This document shows positions 1 through 6,584 of a stretch of DNA of 19,891 nt, piece by piece (positions within the stretch are counted from its first letter, which is position 1; the number at the start of each line of letters is the position of its first letter). The stretch is from Chloroflexota bacterium (GTDB lineage Bacteria > Chloroflexota > Chloroflexia > QHBQ01 > JADMIH01): contig JADMIH010000055.1 in NCBI GenBank assembly GCA_015478675.1, positions 1-19,891 on the forward strand, given 5' to 3'. Both the position numbers and the translations under genes were made by a program. Under the pieces are notes generated by a model, which worked only from the letters and a program-made list of their open reading frames with translations, did no database searches and was not told the origin of the DNA.

Positions 1-1177
1 GCTCGGCCTCCCATGAGCGCTGCCTCTGGGGTACAGGAGCCAGTTGAATGCCCATGCCAGTTGCAAAATCTTCTATTGTGGGGTAGCGCTTGGCCGGGTC
101 GAGAGAGAGCGCCGTTTGTAGCGCACTTTCGAGTCTTGGCGAGAGCGCTGGGTTATAGCGGCGCACCGGCAGCCAGTTGAACGGGCTGAGGCTTGGGTCG
201 TGTTTGGTGACGAGGTAATGAATCGTGGCAGCCAGGGCGTAAACATCGGAGCGTTGGTCGGTCTGCCCCTTGCCGTACTGCTCAGGAGGGGCGTACCCTG
301 CGGTGCCAAAGGCCTCCGTATCGCGTGACTTGCCTGCTTTGTGGAAGCGGGCTATGCCGAAATCTATCAGCTTGATCCGCTCGGTGCTTTCCACCAACAT
401 GACGTTTGCGGGCTTGAGGTCGCGGTAAATAATAGGTGGGTTCTGGGAGTGCAAGTATTGCAGCACATCAAATAGCTGCCGCGCCCACACCATCACGCCT
501 TCTTCCGCGAGGAATCCCGGCCAATTTTCAAGGACGTTGAGCAATGTTCGCCCAGGTATAAACTCCATTACCAGAAAATATTTACCAATCTGCTCGAAGG
601 TTTCTACTACTTCGGGGAGGTTAGGGTGGTGCAAAGCGGCAAGCATCTGCGCCTCGCGGCGAAAATCAGCGATAGCCTGGGTTCGCTCACTCGCCGGCAG
701 CGCGGCGGGACTCATCTCTTTGACCGCCCACCGTCTGCCGGGCGTGCCTGATGTGCCTGCTATGTCGGTGCTTTCGTAGACAGCGCCCATCCCTCCCTGG
801 GCGATTTTGCGTAGTATACGGTAGTGCCGCTTGAGCAAAGTGCCGGTGGGCAGGTTGCCGGAAGCATCAGAAGGGATAGCGGGAGGCTGGGCATACTGCG
901 TGCTCGGCGCGGCTGCGGCTGCGCCCGCATAGGGGAGTGCATAAGCCTGCGGTCCGGTGGGCTGCTTTAGCCTGTAGCCGCAGAAGGCGCAAAAAACCGA
1001 CGCTGTGCGGTTGCCTCGACGGCACACAGGGCAGATCGGCCCGCTCATGTTGCTGGGCGCGGCTTCAGTGGCTACGGCGGGGGCGGTCACGTCGGCTGCC
1101 GCAAGAGGCGCGCCGCACACGTCGCAATTACTGCTCCCCGGCGGATTAACTTTGCCACAAATTGGACAGATAAGCAT
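1..1177 (-). CDS. Ser/Thr protein kinase with N-terminal double zinc ribbon (3' end outside window)
   Basis: Translating the minus strand from the ATG at 1177 gives 392 open codons up to the window edge. Residues 1-23 hold a CPIC...CDVC pair, and a second pair, CPVC...CAFC, follows before an Ala/Pro-rich linker. Such pairs are typical of small treble-clef or zinc-ribbon modules. A Hanks-type kinase domain comes next: glycine loop QGGMGAV (near 844-790), VKEM lysine, catalytic YRDLKPANVM, DFGIAR and the activation segment FGTAGYAPPEQYG. It should phosphorylate Ser/Thr on partner proteins. The usual Chloroflexota/Actinobacteria C-terminal extension lies beyond the edge, so soluble versus membrane-bound cannot be decided. 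The VWA gene lies 140 bp upstream on the same strand. No Shine-Dalgarno precedes the ATG, and a -10-like box lies 8 nt from it. Kinase identity is very sure, the substrate is unknown. Confidence 0.93.
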   Translation of the reverse strand, partial: MLICPICGKVNPPGSSNCDVCGAPLAAADVTAPAVATEAAPSNMSGPICPVCRRGNRTASVFCAFCGYRLKQPTGPQAYALPYAGAAAAAPSTQYAQPPAIPSDASGNLPTGTLLKRHYRILRKIAQGGMGAVYESTDIAGTSGTPGRRWAVKEMSPAALPASERTQAIADFRREAQMLAALHHPNLPEVVETFEQIGKYFLVMEFIPGRTLLNVLENWPGFLAEEGVMVWARQLFDVLQYLHSQNPPIIYRDLKPANVMLVESTERIKLIDFGIARFHKAGKSRDTEAFGTAGYAPPEQYGKGQTDQRSDVYALAATIHYLVTKHDPSLSPFNWLPVRRYNPALSPRLESALQTALSLDPAKRYPTIEDFATGMGIQLAPVPQRQRSWEAE

Positions 1178-1185
1178 TTCGATAA

Positions 1186-1211
1186 GTTATACGTTTGAGC
1201 AAACCGGTTTG
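1186..1211 (-). promoter_or_regulatory. Possible leaderless promoter (-10) with 12-bp palindrome, for the kinase gene
   Basis: Read on the minus strand, TATAAC (1191-1186) ends 8 nt before the kinase ATG, so transcription would begin almost at the start codon. No convincing -35 is present, but a perfect 12-bp palindrome, CAAACCGGTTTG (1200-1211), sits where a spacer-bound regulator would act. The kinase could instead be cotranscribed with the VWA gene. Confidence 0.35.
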
Positions 1212-1317
1212 TTGCGGGGACTCGGGTTCGTAGTGCATAGTGCGTGTTACGTAAGGGGTTGAAGGTGAAGATATTCTCTCCATAATCCCCAAGCAGTGCG
1301 TATTGCTCATTACGAGC

Positions 1318-2715
1318 CTAGAGCCTCTGGGTCAGGCGGCGGGTGGCATAGCGTAGCTCTTTCGCGCCCTCCGGCGAGACCTGGCCGCTTTGCTCTACTC
1401 GCACGGCTTCGGTTTCCACTGCTTGCGCCAGGTCAGTTTCTCCGAGTGTGAGGAGGCGAGTTGCTGCCGCCCGCAGCTTCTGGGTGGCCGCTGCTGTGTT
1501 GCCCGCCGCCATATCATCCAGCGCCCGTGTTTGCAGAGCGTAGGCCGTTACTCTCTCAACAGTGTTCATAACGACTGGGTCCGGCTCAACGCGCTTCTTG
1601 GAGACGGAATAGTTGATTACCACGTCACTGGCCGCATCGACAACCCTCTCTTTGCTGCCACCGCCACCGCCACCGCCGCCACTGCCGTCGTAGCTTGTGG
1701 TGACCCGTGCTACCCTGAACGTGCCGCCTGACTGCGTGGGCACTACAAGCTCAAGGAGGAGGGCAGGTGGGTTGGCGGGGTCGAGGTCACCCATGCTGAA
1801 GCCGTATGCGCGCCCATCGCGTCTGCCTTCGCGTACCGCCGAGATCACGGGGCGCACCTGATAGGCACGCCTTATCTCTACTCCGGAGCTTAGCTTTACC
1901 CCGATCGCTACAGCCCTGAGGCTGACAGATTGTACCGCCGCCAGCTCTTTCTCGAAGGCAGATGGGATCTCTTGCGGCGTTCGTGCGAAGTATGCGTTGC
2001 CGTGACTGGCGTCGGCTACTTCTACCAGCAGCTTTTCGTTGAATTCCGTGCCTATGCCAAGCGTGCTTACCCCTATTGCTGCTGTGCGGGCTTCCTTCGC
2101 AAGCCTCAGCACTTCATCCGGGTTTTGCGTGAAGCCATCTGTGAGTATGAGCACACGACTCACCATTTCAGGCGTCCGGCTGCGCCGCACTTCGTTCAAC
2201 CCCGCCTCAAGGCCTGGGCCGATATTTGTCTCATCTCCCAGCTTTACGGAATCAAGCCGTGCTACTGCGTCCATCACGCTTCTCTGGTCGGAACCGGAAA
2301 GCCCGCGCAGCAAGACCTCCGCGGTATCAGCGAAAGCCACCAGGGACACTTTATCGCCATCTTCGAGGTACTTGGTGGATTGTGCTATAGATGCTTGCAC
2401 TGCCTCCAGGTTGGAGGGTGCACGCTTGCGTATCTCCGCCGGAATGTTCTTGAAGGTCCAAACGGGAACGCCATCAGAAACTGTCTGACTTACCTGCCCC
2501 AGCTTCTTTAGCTCCTCAAACTGCTCCTGGTTTAGCACGGGCAAGCGCATTGACTCGCTTACGTCAAGAGCGATGGCGACGTTGACAGGAGCCTGGGGAG
2601 GCTGTGCACCCTCGCCCGATTTGAGGTCTATCAATAGATAGAGGAGCCGAGGCTCCTCGGCGGCGGGTACGGTGCTTACATTGAGTGTGCAGTTGAGGAC
2701 AATCTGATCGGTCAT
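1318..2715 (-). CDS. VWA (von Willebrand factor A) domain protein
   Basis: 465 residues. The VWA domain spans roughly residues 43-260, with an intact metal-ion-dependent adhesion site: DVSES at 51-55 (Asp-x-Ser-x-Ser), Thr163 and TDG with Asp193. It can therefore bind a divalent cation and probably a partner protein. No signal peptide or membrane segment is seen, so it is probably cytoplasmic. After the domain come a beta-rich part (about 265-340), a linker with eight consecutive glycines (346-353) and a helical C-terminal region (about 375-465). The start is backed by AGGAG five nt upstream of the ATG. The kinase gene follows on the same strand. VWA proteins paired with Ser/Thr kinases, often with a PP2C phosphatase as in the TerY-P modules, are known signalling sets. 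Membership of that group here is inference. Confidence 0.9.
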   Translation of the reverse strand: MTDQIVLNCTLNVSTVPAAEEPRLLYLLIDLKSGEGAQPPQAPVNVAIALDVSESMRLPVLNQEQFEELKKLGQVSQTVSDGVPVWTFKNIPAEIRKRAPSNLEAVQASIAQSTKYLEDGDKVSLVAFADTAEVLLRGLSGSDQRSVMDAVARLDSVKLGDETNIGPGLEAGLNEVRRSRTPEMVSRVLILTDGFTQNPDEVLRLAKEARTAAIGVSTLGIGTEFNEKLLVEVADASHGNAYFARTPQEIPSAFEKELAAVQSVSLRAVAIGVKLSSGVEIRRAYQVRPVISAVREGRRDGRAYGFSMGDLDPANPPALLLELVVPTQSGGTFRVARVTTSYDGSGGGGGGGGSKERVVDAASDVVINYSVSKKRVEPDPVVMNTVERVTAYALQTRALDDMAAGNTAAATQKLRAAATRLLTLGETDLAQAVETEAVRVEQSGQVSPEGAKELRYATRRLTQRL

Positions 2716-2780
2716 TGCGTCTCCTCTTCGGGTGGAAACCTAATGTATGAGGCGTAATGGAGGAATGTGCTGTCTACTGC

Positions 2781-2789
2781 ATTCTAGCA
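2781..2789 (-). promoter_or_regulatory. Extended -10 box upstream of the VWA gene
   Basis: On the minus strand TGCTAGAAT has the TGn extension and a -10 hexamer matching TATAAT at five of six places. It lies about 65 nt before the VWA ATG. No good -35 is visible, as is common for extended -10 promoters. Confidence 0.4.
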
Positions 2790-2900
2790 TAAAACGACCC
2801 AACCCTGGCGCTTTATGTGAGAAGTGGCAGTGCAAGCACAAGATTGACCTGCCGCCGTGCGTAAATTAGCTTGTAACTGCCCTGTCAGGTGGGTTTAATC

Positions 2901-2929
2901 TTGAAGGCTACCGCAGCGTGTGGTATATT
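2901..2929 (+). promoter_or_regulatory. Sigma70-type promoter of moaC
   Basis: TTGAAG (2901-2906), a 17-bp spacer, and TATATT (2924-2929) with an upstream TGG extension. The expected start is near 2936, giving a leader of about 44 nt before the moaC ATG. It faces away from the VWA gene, so the 264-bp interval 2716-2979 is a divergent promoter region. Confidence 0.6.
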
Positions 2930-2979
2930 GCGCCTGCGCGGAGGGGCTGGCGGAGTGACGAGATGCGAGGTGTAGTGAT

Positions 2980-3453
2980 ATGGCGGAACTATCTCATCTG
3001 GACGAGAGTGGGCATGCCCGCATGGTAGATGTCGGGTATAAGCCCGATACGGAACGGGTGGCAATCGCACGCGGGGAGGTGCATCTCAGCGAGGAGACGT
3101 TGGCGTTGGTGCGCGACGGGCAAGCCCCTAAAGGGGATGTGCTGGCGGTGGCGCGTGTGGCAGGGATATTGGCCGCCAAGAAGACGCCCGACCTCATTCC
3201 CCTCTGCCACCCAATAATGCTTACTTCTGTCAGGGTAGAGTTGCGCATTGAGAGTTGGGGCATTGAGATAGAAGCCCGAACCGAGACAGTTGGCCCCACA
3301 GGTGTAGAGATGGAAGCGCTCGCTGCCGTATCGGTAGCAGCCCTTACCATCTATGATATGCTGAAGGCTGTGGAGCGTGGCGCTATCATCAGCAACATAG
3401 GCTTAATGCACAAAGAAGGCGGCAAGAGTGGGCAGTGGGATCGTAATGCGTGA
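2980..3453 (+). CDS. moaC: Cyclic pyranopterin monophosphate synthase MoaC
   Basis: 157 residues, the normal length for bacterial MoaC. It catalyses the second half of the first step of molybdenum cofactor synthesis, turning the MoaA product 3',8-cyclo-7,8-dihydro-GTP into cyclic pyranopterin monophosphate in the cytoplasm. Family signatures are all visible: MVDVG near the N-terminus (15-19), LCHP (75-78), [20 protein letters not shown] (108-127) with the conserved Asp126 and Lys129 region, and KEGGKSG (145-151). The ATG follows AGGTG eight nt upstream. No other moa gene lies next to it, so it appears to be a stand-alone gene here. A MOSC-domain gene lies about 8 kb away. A heptamer repeat array begins in its last three codons. 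Confidence 0.97.
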   Translation: MAELSHLDESGHARMVDVGYKPDTERVAIARGEVHLSEETLALVRDGQAPKGDVLAVARVAGILAAKKTPDLIPLCHPIMLTSVRVELRIESWGIEIEARTETVGPTGVEMEALAAVSVAALTIYDMLKAVERGAIISNIGLMHKEGGKSGQWDRNA

Positions 3454-3492
3454 TGTGTAGTGTGTAGTGTGTAGTGTGTAATGCATGATGAG
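3444..3492 (+). repeat. Heptanucleotide tandem repeat array overlapping the moaC stop
   Basis: Seven consecutive 7-mers: TAATGCG, TGATGTG, three copies of TAGTGTG, TAATGCA and TGATGAG. The consensus is TRRTGYR. The second unit supplies the moaC TGA stop, so the array starts inside the coding sequence and extends 39 bp past it. It resembles the short tandemly repeated heptamers known from cyanobacteria. Similar degenerate units (TAGTGCA TAGTGCG, 1231-1244) occur between the kinase and VWA genes. Confidence 0.8.
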
Positions 3493-3544
3493 TTTGGAAA
3501 GAGGTATAGCGGTTCTCAACCCTTACGCAATACTAATTACCTTC

Positions 3545-3552
3545 AGGAGGTG
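3545..3552 (+). promoter_or_regulatory. Strong Shine-Dalgarno fixing the start at 3559
   Basis: AGGAGGTG is followed after six nt by GTG at 3559. The only upstream in-frame ATG (3481) lies inside the heptamer array and lacks a ribosome binding site, so the downstream GTG is the better start. Confidence 0.75.
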
Positions 3553-3558
3553 AAGTTA

Positions 3559-3840
3559 GTGCGGCACGAGACGCATACTCTATTGAAGCGAGAAGCGATA
3601 TTTGAGGCTGCAAAGCGATACTTTGGGCAAGAGGAGGGCGGGTTGGGGATGACAGTGAGCGCGCACCAGGGCAATCAAATCGCCTTCTTTGGCGACGGCC
3701 TCGTGTGGGTGACTGTGTGGCCCGCCAAGCAGGGCGCTAAAGAGATTCGGGTGGACCTGGATGTGTCGGATAGAGACGCCGATGCGCGAGCTTTCATTGA
3801 GAAAGTGCTGAAAGCGCCCTATGTGGCTGCGGGGCGGTAG
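3559..3840 (+). CDS. Small conserved-looking protein of unknown function
   Basis: 93 residues from the GTG start. I do not recognise a family. The protein is a soluble alpha/beta-looking chain: a basic helical N-terminus (LLKREAIFEAAKRYF), a Gly-rich turn, two hydrophobic strands (GNQIAFFGDG and LVWVTVWPA), then an acidic strand and a helix (ARAFIEKVLKAPYVA). There is no signal peptide, membrane segment, Cys pair or nucleotide-binding motif. It lies 105 bp after moaC on the same strand and could be cotranscribed with it. The excellent ribosome binding site and coding-like composition support translation. A role linked to moaC is not shown by the sequence. Confidence 0.75.
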   Translation: MRHETHTLLKREAIFEAAKRYFGQEEGGLGMTVSAHQGNQIAFFGDGLVWVTVWPAKQGAKEIRVDLDVSDRDADARAFIEKVLKAPYVAAGR

Positions 3841-4299
3841 CTGTTTAGACCCGCTTCAGCAGACAAGCCTACTGTAAAGGCAATCTGCCGTCTATGGAAC
3901 CAACCTGTGCATGTCACGCGGGAAGAGCGTTGCCTCTCGGATGTTATCCACACCTGCAAGTTTCACCTCTGCGTTCTCATGCTATCAATGTGATAGCTAT
4001 CTATAAGCCAATCTGGAGATATGCTTTCTCCTTCAGATTTGCAGGCTATGGGAGAACAAAGGCCTTGAGCCTGATAACGGGGGCAAACCGTCGAGACCTA
4101 CTCAGCTACATGGCAGCAGGAGGCTGAACCAGTATACCTTTCTTTCTCGCACTCCGTAGTGTCTTCGCAGCGATTGGGGATAGCCTTCGCAGCACCGGCT
4201 ACTCTCTGAACTCCAATAGAAGCTGCTACTCTTCTCCATCCACGCTTTCATGCTATGAAGCTGGCAATGAGCATTCTTGTGTGACAGGCTGCGCCGAGC
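3841..4299. other. Convergent intergenic gap, no recognised gene
   Basis: Between two convergent genes. Its base composition looks more AT-rich than its neighbours. It holds several small inverted repeats: GCTATC/GATAGC (3981-3986 and 3992-3997) and an imperfect hairpin ATCTG-GAGA...TCTC-CTT-CAGAT (4011-4038). No terminator with a clear T-run was found. A 77-codon open frame (3894-4127) has no recognisable domain and no ribosome binding site. Confidence 0.5.
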
Positions 4300-5046
4300 T
4301 TAGCTCTCTGTAGTTGTGCTGCTGGTTGAGCTATAGTCTGTGGAGCCTTCGCCGCCGGCGCTGTAGGAGCCTGCTGACGAGTAACCGGAGTCGGTGGTAG
4401 TTTCGTCGCCCTCGTAGCGGAAAGCGTCTTCGCCGTAGTCATCGAAGTCAGAGTCATCGCTACGTCGCAGCAGGAAGAACGCTGCCGCGCCAATACCGCC
4501 TACGAGGAGCAAGAGTGGGAAAGGCAACCCACCCTTCTTGCCGTTGTTGGCATGCTCAACCTCTTTGAGTCTCTGCTTGGAGTCTTCGACGAGCCTGGTG
4601 TCGAGCTTCTTAACGCTCTCTTTGCCGCTCTGGTCGTCGTACCAGCGTATCTCGTCCTGCTTGGCTTCCAGGTTTTTACGTATGACGTTGAGGGCCTTTG
4701 CGTCGTCTACATCGTCTAGATTGTCTATGTAGCGCTTGATACCGCGCTCCGCGCCTATACGCATTCCTTCGACGCTCGTGTCGTCGCGCATGCCACTTAT
4801 TTTACCCCAGAGAGTAGCCTGGCCTTTACCGCTGCCTGTTTCGTACTCTACAGGCTCGCCGCCGAGGTCTTCGATGCGGTCGTTCAGAGCTTCTGCCTGC
4901 TTTGCATGCTGATCTCGGAACTTACGATACTGCTTACGCAGCTTGTTATCATCCACTTCATCAATGGCTGCATCGAGAGCGCCTATCGCCATATACTCGG
5001 TCTTCACCAGCTCTTCGAGCGCCTTGACGGTTCGTTTGTTACTCAT
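4300..5046 (-). CDS. Membrane-anchored ferritin-like four-helix-bundle protein (DUF2383/PA2169-type)
   Basis: 248 residues. Residues 1-165 are almost wholly helical and charged, with the pattern of the ferritin-like DUF2383/PA2169 group: EELVKTEYMAIGALDAAIDE (11-30), FRDQHAKQAEALNDRIEDLGGEP (43-65), GAERGIKRYIDNLDD (98-112) and NLEAKQDEIRWYDDQ (125-139). Glu17, His47, Glu100 and Glu127/Glu132 are candidate metal ligands, but this is not proven. A short linker leads to one hydrophobic segment, GLPFPLLLLVGGIGAAAFFLL (173-193), bounded by Arg-Arg. The 50-residue tail is acidic, then Ser/Thr/Gly/Tyr-rich and probably disordered. By the positive-inside rule (RR after the segment, but KK before it) topology is unclear. 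Start: AGGAGG nine nt before the ATG. A role in stress or iron handling is a family-based guess. Confidence 0.75.
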   Translation of the reverse strand: MSNKRTVKALEELVKTEYMAIGALDAAIDEVDDNKLRKQYRKFRDQHAKQAEALNDRIEDLGGEPVEYETGSGKGQATLWGKISGMRDDTSVEGMRIGAERGIKRYIDNLDDVDDAKALNVIRKNLEAKQDEIRWYDDQSGKESVKKLDTRLVEDSKQRLKEVEHANNGKKGGLPFPLLLLVGGIGAAAFFLLRRSDDSDFDDYGEDAFRYEGDETTTDSGYSSAGSYSAGGEGSTDYSSTSSTTTES

Positions 5047-5072
5047 CTAAATGTTCCTCCTGACAGTGGTTT

Positions 5073-5121
5073 AGTAGCCCGGCTACTGTGACAGTATAAT
5101 CAGAATGTTGTTACCTCACAA
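5073..5121 (-). promoter_or_regulatory. Promoter and palindromic operator-like site of the ferritin-like gene
   Basis: On the minus strand: TTGTGA (5121-5116), a 17-bp spacer, TATACT (5098-5093). Just downstream, over the expected start point, lies a perfect inverted repeat AGTAGCC-c-GGCTACT (5073-5087). A second small one, TACCT-caca-AGGTA (5112-5125), overlaps the -35. This arrangement suggests repressor binding. Confidence 0.6.
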
Positions 5122-5222
5122 GGTAGCAAGAACGATGCCAAAATCCGGCCTGGTCTATTGCCCTCCCTATGAGGTTTGAAGGAGAGGTTTTAGCAGAAGG
5201 TTTATTCCCCCTCCACATTGTG

Positions 5223-6500
5223 CTAAAGCTGTATCATCCTTGTTAGCTTATCCGCCAGCTTTATGCTGTAGTTCTGGCCTCGGTCCTGTGGGTAAACCTG
5301 GAACATGTTGCCCATGTAGACGTTGGGAAGAGGCGTCTTGAAAGGGGGTATGTGAGCTTCGTACTCTCGCGTCACTATGGGCTGCGCGTAGGGGGCCTTG
5401 AAGAGCCAACGCTCCATTATCCACTCCTCGGTGAAGGCAGGATTGAGCTTCTTCAGGTATGGCATGTACTCGGAGAGGGTCTCTTCGTCAGACTGCGTAA
5501 AGTAGGGGTGATCCATCTTCAAGTAATTACCGAGATAGATCATGTGGCGACCGCCGTAGTCAGAGGCGGGTATCATATTCGTGTGGTCCACCGCCACAAG
5601 GAAAGGAAAGCCTGGGTCGTTGATGTTCAGCCAGTAAACAGGGTCGAGGAGCGACTCCTTGAGAGCGAGGACCACAACATGCGTCCCTAGCGCGTTGCCC
5701 CAGTCGTAGCGCTCCTTGTACTGGTCGGGGATGCCTTGCGCGAGGCGCAGGAAGAGGCGGGTGGGCAGGGTGGAGATAACTATATCAAAGGTATAAGGCT
5801 CTGTCTGATCGGTGTCAACGCGGGTTTTGCCGCCCTCTATGGGCGCGATGCGGGTAACAGAGGTACTCAGATGTATCTCACCGCCTGCCCTGGTGACCTC
5901 TTCTCCGAGGCGGTCATATAGCTGCTGGAAGCCTCCGCGCATATAGCCGAGGCTGAAGCTGCGCTCATGCACACGCGACCAGAACCAGGGCATCGCTATC
6001 TCAGGCGCGAAGTCGCCGAACTTACCGACGAGTAGGGGCTTGAATTGCATATCGTATGCTTCATTGCCCATCCAGCGTTGCAGCCAGCTCATAGCCGTCT
6101 CTTTGCGGAAGCGCTTATAGTTGCCCGTGTATTTGAGGTAGGCGCTGACGGCAGGCATACGCACGCGACTCGGTATGGAAAGTGGGTAATTCAGCAGTAT
6201 GTCTTTGGGAGAAAACCTCCACACCTTGCCTTTGTAGAGGGTCGAGGTATTGGTGTTGTACCAACCGAGCTTGTCGCTCAGGCCAAGCTCAGTGATAAGC
6301 GCCTGTATCTCTTTGTCCGAGCGAAAGAGGTGATGATAAAACTTTTCAAGGTATGTGCCGCTATCCCCGACCTTGAAACCTGACGCCAAACCGCCAAGCT
6401 CATTCTCCTTCTCAAGGAGAGTAACCTGAGCTCCTCTGCGGGCGAGGCGCATCGCCGCAGTAAGGCCGAGCGGTCCGCCCCCTAACACACCTATGTGCAT
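5223..6500 (-). CDS. FAD/NAD(P)-dependent oxidoreductase, amine oxidase / protoporphyrinogen oxidase-like
   Basis: 425 residues. The N-terminus is a classic dinucleotide-binding fold: MHIGVLGGGPLGLTAAMRLA (1-20) with the GxGxxG-type loop GGGPLG, Glu30 ending the second strand for the ribose, and the GGLAS motif (36-40) of the amine-oxidase/phytoene-desaturase/UDP-galactopyranose-mutase superfamily. A C-terminal FAD-contact region with AHIPPFKTPLPNVYMGNMFQVYPQDRGQNYS is also typical. No signal peptide or membrane helix is seen. Members of this group of bacterial proteins are mostly annotated only as NAD(P)/FAD-dependent oxidoreductases. The substrate cannot be read from sequence; heme-, carotenoid- or nucleotide-sugar-related chemistry are all possible, and no such pathway genes are nearby. 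GGAG lies ten nt before the ATG, and a hairpin separates it from the upstream small gene. Confidence 0.88.
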   Translation of the reverse strand: MHIGVLGGGPLGLTAAMRLARRGAQVTLLEKENELGGLASGFKVGDSGTYLEKFYHHLFRSDKEIQALITELGLSDKLGWYNTNTSTLYKGKVWRFSPKDILLNYPLSIPSRVRMPAVSAYLKYTGNYKRFRKETAMSWLQRWMGNEAYDMQFKPLLVGKFGDFAPEIAMPWFWSRVHERSFSLGYMRGGFQQLYDRLGEEVTRAGGEIHLSTSVTRIAPIEGGKTRVDTDQTEPYTFDIVISTLPTRLFLRLAQGIPDQYKERYDWGNALGTHVVVLALKESLLDPVYWLNINDPGFPFLVAVDHTNMIPASDYGGRHMIYLGNYLKMDHPYFTQSDEETLSEYMPYLKKLNPAFTEEWIMERWLFKAPYAQPIVTREYEAHIPPFKTPLPNVYMGNMFQVYPQDRGQNYSIKLADKLTRMIQL

Positions 6501-6527
6501 TTGCCTTTAGCTCCTTATATTAGAGAA

Positions 6528-6549
6528 GGGCGAGTGTGCTTACTCGCCC
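6528..6549 (-). terminator. Hairpin after the 6585-7070 gene, possible terminator
   Basis: GGGCGAGT (6528-6535) and ACTCGCCC (6542-6549) form an eight-bp GC-rich stem with a six-nt loop. On the minus strand it is followed by TTCTCTAATAT. It lies 36 nt after the stop at 6585 and just before the oxidoreductase leader, so it may end transcription or act as an attenuator between the two genes. Confidence 0.55.
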
Positions 6550-6584
6550 CCTGCTGTATGGCTAACCTGATGATCTGTAGCTGA

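Noticed and set aside
1930..2511. 193-codon plus-strand frame opposite the VWA gene
   Set aside because: Antisense shadow of a gene with clear motifs, without a ribosome binding site or recognisable domain.
3444..3492. CRISPR-like array
   Set aside because: The repeat unit is seven bp with no spacers, so it is a simple tandem array.
3894..4127. 77-codon plus-strand open frame
   Set aside because: No ribosome binding site, no recognisable domain and coding composition unlike its neighbours.
4070..4137. A GGGGGCAAACCGTC string resembling the core of a c-di-GMP-I (GEMM) riboswitch
   Set aside because: The matching second half (GACGCAAAGCC-type) is missing and the site lies between convergent genes, not in a leader.
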